Source: Halobacillus ihumii
Lineage (GTDB): Bacteria; Bacillota; Bacilli; Bacillales; Halobacillaceae
Direction: 5' to 3'
Length of the DNA stretch: 64,000 nt
Assembly (NCBI RefSeq): GCF_902726645.1
Contig: NZ_CACVAO010000001.1
Coordinates: 4,040,636 to 4,104,635, forward strand
The notes below the pieces were generated by a model, which had not been told where the DNA came from, searched no databases, and saw only the letters and a program-made list of their open reading frames with translations. The position numbers and the translations under genes are program-made. Positions 62,840 through 64,000 of the stretch are shown here, one piece after another. How positions within the stretch are numbered: position 1 is the stretch's first letter; every line of letters begins with the position of its first letter.

Positions 62840-64000
62840 GCCATCGCGTCTGTATCAGGGGACACTCCGGAGGGCTTCTTTCCATTCCTGACAAGACTGC
62901 CATATCAGGGCTTTCAACCTTCTAGCGACTTTTAATGGGCTTAACTTCGATTGAGTTTCCTGACTATGTAGAACTAGTAAACAGAACGTAATCAATGCGA
63001 TATAAATCTGGTTTTGAGCGGCTTCCTCATCAAAGCTGAAAAAACGTTTGATTGTGACGTGTTGCTTGATCCATCGAAAGAAAAGTTCAATCTGCCAACG
63101 ATTTCGATACATTTCAGCTAAGGTTTCAGCCGGTGTTTCCATATCATTGGTCGTAAGCCGAAGAAGATTATGCTTCGTATCCCAAACTTCGATGACTCTC
63201 ATCTCGGCATCCATCATATTTTGAAAAGATCCCAGCCGCACGACACGGTCCGATTTAATACGAGGCGAGTCTTCGACTGGGCACGCTTCAACTTCTGTCA
63301 CGACAGTGTTTTTCTTGATTCGGGTTAAGAATGTATACCCTTCCCGACAAAGCTCATCGAAGCGTTCAAAGTCCATGTAGCCGCGGTCAAACACATACAT
63401 GACATCTTTCTCATCCATTAAGATGTCCAGTTGATTGTTATCGTGCTCAAGTGCTGGCGTGATGACCGCTTGATCAGGGAACTGGTGGTTATCATCCATA
63501 AAAACCAATCTCAAATGAAGTTTTACTCCAGACTTTGTGGTTCGAAAAGATGCCCAGGGAAATTGGTCCTTATTCAGTGTGATTGTCGAGGAATCTATCA
63601 AATAGAGAGGCTTTCCGAATTTAGTCGGACCAGATTTCCCTTTGATTCTCATAGATAGTTCAGCGAAAATCGCTGCCAGAATGTCTGAATCGATGGCTCG
63701 ATGCTTTCGTGATAACTGCGAGACACTAAGCGTTTCAAAACCCAGCTGAGCTTGAAGATTCTTATTAATCAGCGCATCTTCTAACGCCCGAAGGCTGTCT
63801 ATTTCGTTTAAATGAGCGTAAATCATGAAATGGAGATAGGATTCAAACGAATATTTTTTCGTATACCGGTCCATCTCTTGGATAGGGACAGCTAAATTTT
63901 CTAGATTCATTACGTTTACGTATTTACCAAATGACGTTTTTACGGTATTCTTGTCCATGTGAGAGTCCTTTATATTGGATTTGGACAGGAACCCCTGCGC
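62840..64000 (-). mobile_element. IS4-family insertion sequence, partial at window edge
   Basis: It contains the complete transposase. The left boundary lies somewhere near 62830-62850, where no clear inverted repeat to the visible right side could be made out, because the right terminus is cut off by the window end. The left coordinate is approximate. Confidence 0.6.
62855..63958 (-). CDS. IS4-type DDE transposase (DUF4372-containing)
   Basis: The 367-residue transposase has an N-terminal DUF4372-like region (NLAVPIQEMDRYTKKYSFES), then catalytic aspartates in YLIDSSTITL and MYVFDRGYMDFERFD, and the Y-x2-R-x3-E-x6-K signature in YRNRWQIELFFRWIK. That places it in the IS4 superfamily. It is intact. 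AAAGGACT precedes the ATG. It belongs to an insertion sequence whose right end is beyond the window. Confidence 0.93.
   Translation of the reverse strand: MDKNTVKTSFGKYVNVMNLENLAVPIQEMDRYTKKYSFESYLHFMIYAHLNEIDSLRALEDALINKNLQAQLGFETLSVSQLSRKHRAIDSDILAAIFAELSMRIKGKSGPTKFGKPLYLIDSSTITLNKDQFPWASFRTTKSGVKLHLRLVFMDDNHQFPDQAVITPALEHDNNQLDILMDEKDVMYVFDRGYMDFERFDELCREGYTFLTRIKKNTVVTEVEACPVEDSPRIKSDRVVRLGSFQNMMDAEMRVIEVWDTKHNLLRLTTNDMETPAETLAEMYRNRWQIELFFRWIKQHVTIKRFFSFDEEAAQNQIYIALITFCLLVLHSQETQSKLSPLKVARRLKALIWQSCQEWKEALRSVP

Noticed and set aside
1..64000. CRISPR array, tRNA or rRNA genes
   Set aside because: No regularly spaced repeats, no cas genes, and no tRNA or rRNA sequence recognised in the window.

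Overview
The window comes from the chromosome of a spore-forming, low-GC Bacillaceae species. cotE and spoVS show that it sporulates, and the order pgsA-cinA-recA-rny-ymdB-spoVS-tdh-kbl-miaB-ymcA-cotE-mutS-mutL is the one seen in Bacillus and its relatives. The species was not determined; a Halobacillus/Virgibacillus-like bacillus would fit.

Region 1 (1-16480) is conserved core chromosome: phospholipid synthesis (pgsA), NMN recycling (cinA), recombination (recA with a LexA-type box), RNase Y and its Y-complex partner (rny, ymcA), a phosphodiesterase (ymdB), sporulation genes (spoVS, cotE), threonine breakdown (tdh-kbl), tRNA modification (miaB) and mismatch repair (mutSL). Most transcription units end in clear intrinsic terminators. 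A structured palindromic repeat lies upstream of cotE.

Region 2 (about 16481-39300) is the front of an integrative conjugative element inserted directly behind the mutL terminator. It starts with a leftward tyrosine integrase, an ImmA-like protease and an ImmR-like repressor. A divergent lysogeny-type switch follows, carrying repeated TATACGAA boxes, then small regulators and a DnaD-type replication protein. The transfer module has a lipoprotein, a small VirB2-like membrane protein, a VirD4 coupling ATPase with an Ig-like insertion, a VirB6-like protein, a PrgI-like protein, a VirB4 ATPase, a two-domain cell-wall hydrolase, a VirB8-like protein, a candidate oriT, a ribbon-helix-helix accessory protein, a MobP2/MobL relaxase, an ArdC-like antirestriction protein and a Toprim protein.

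Region 3 (about 39400-57100) is a defence cargo: a small lead gene, brxA, brxB, brxC, pglX and pglZ, then an SNF2-type helicase (brxHII-like) where type 1 BREX would have brxL. A truncated and nonsense-mutated Mrr-type nuclease, an unknown basic protein and an MrcB-HNH type IV restriction protein follow. The cargo is bracketed by two copies of the 3' end of the Toprim gene (39041-39140 intact; 56961-57060 relic, same spacing, 85 of 100 bases identical by hand count). A decayed tyrosine recombinase lies just beyond the second copy. This suggests the cargo was delivered as a unit into the transfer element.

Region 4 (58200-64000) is a two-gene leftward module of unknown function, a coiled-coil protein plus a zinc-ribbon/DUF4145 protein. 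Its first gene is split by an intact IS21-family element (59152-61600, GTCAA flanks); removing the insertion restores the frame. A second, IS4-type transposase runs to the window edge. The far end of the conjugative element is not in view, so its attachment site cannot be defined. All identifications come from reading motifs and gene order by eye; no database search was run.
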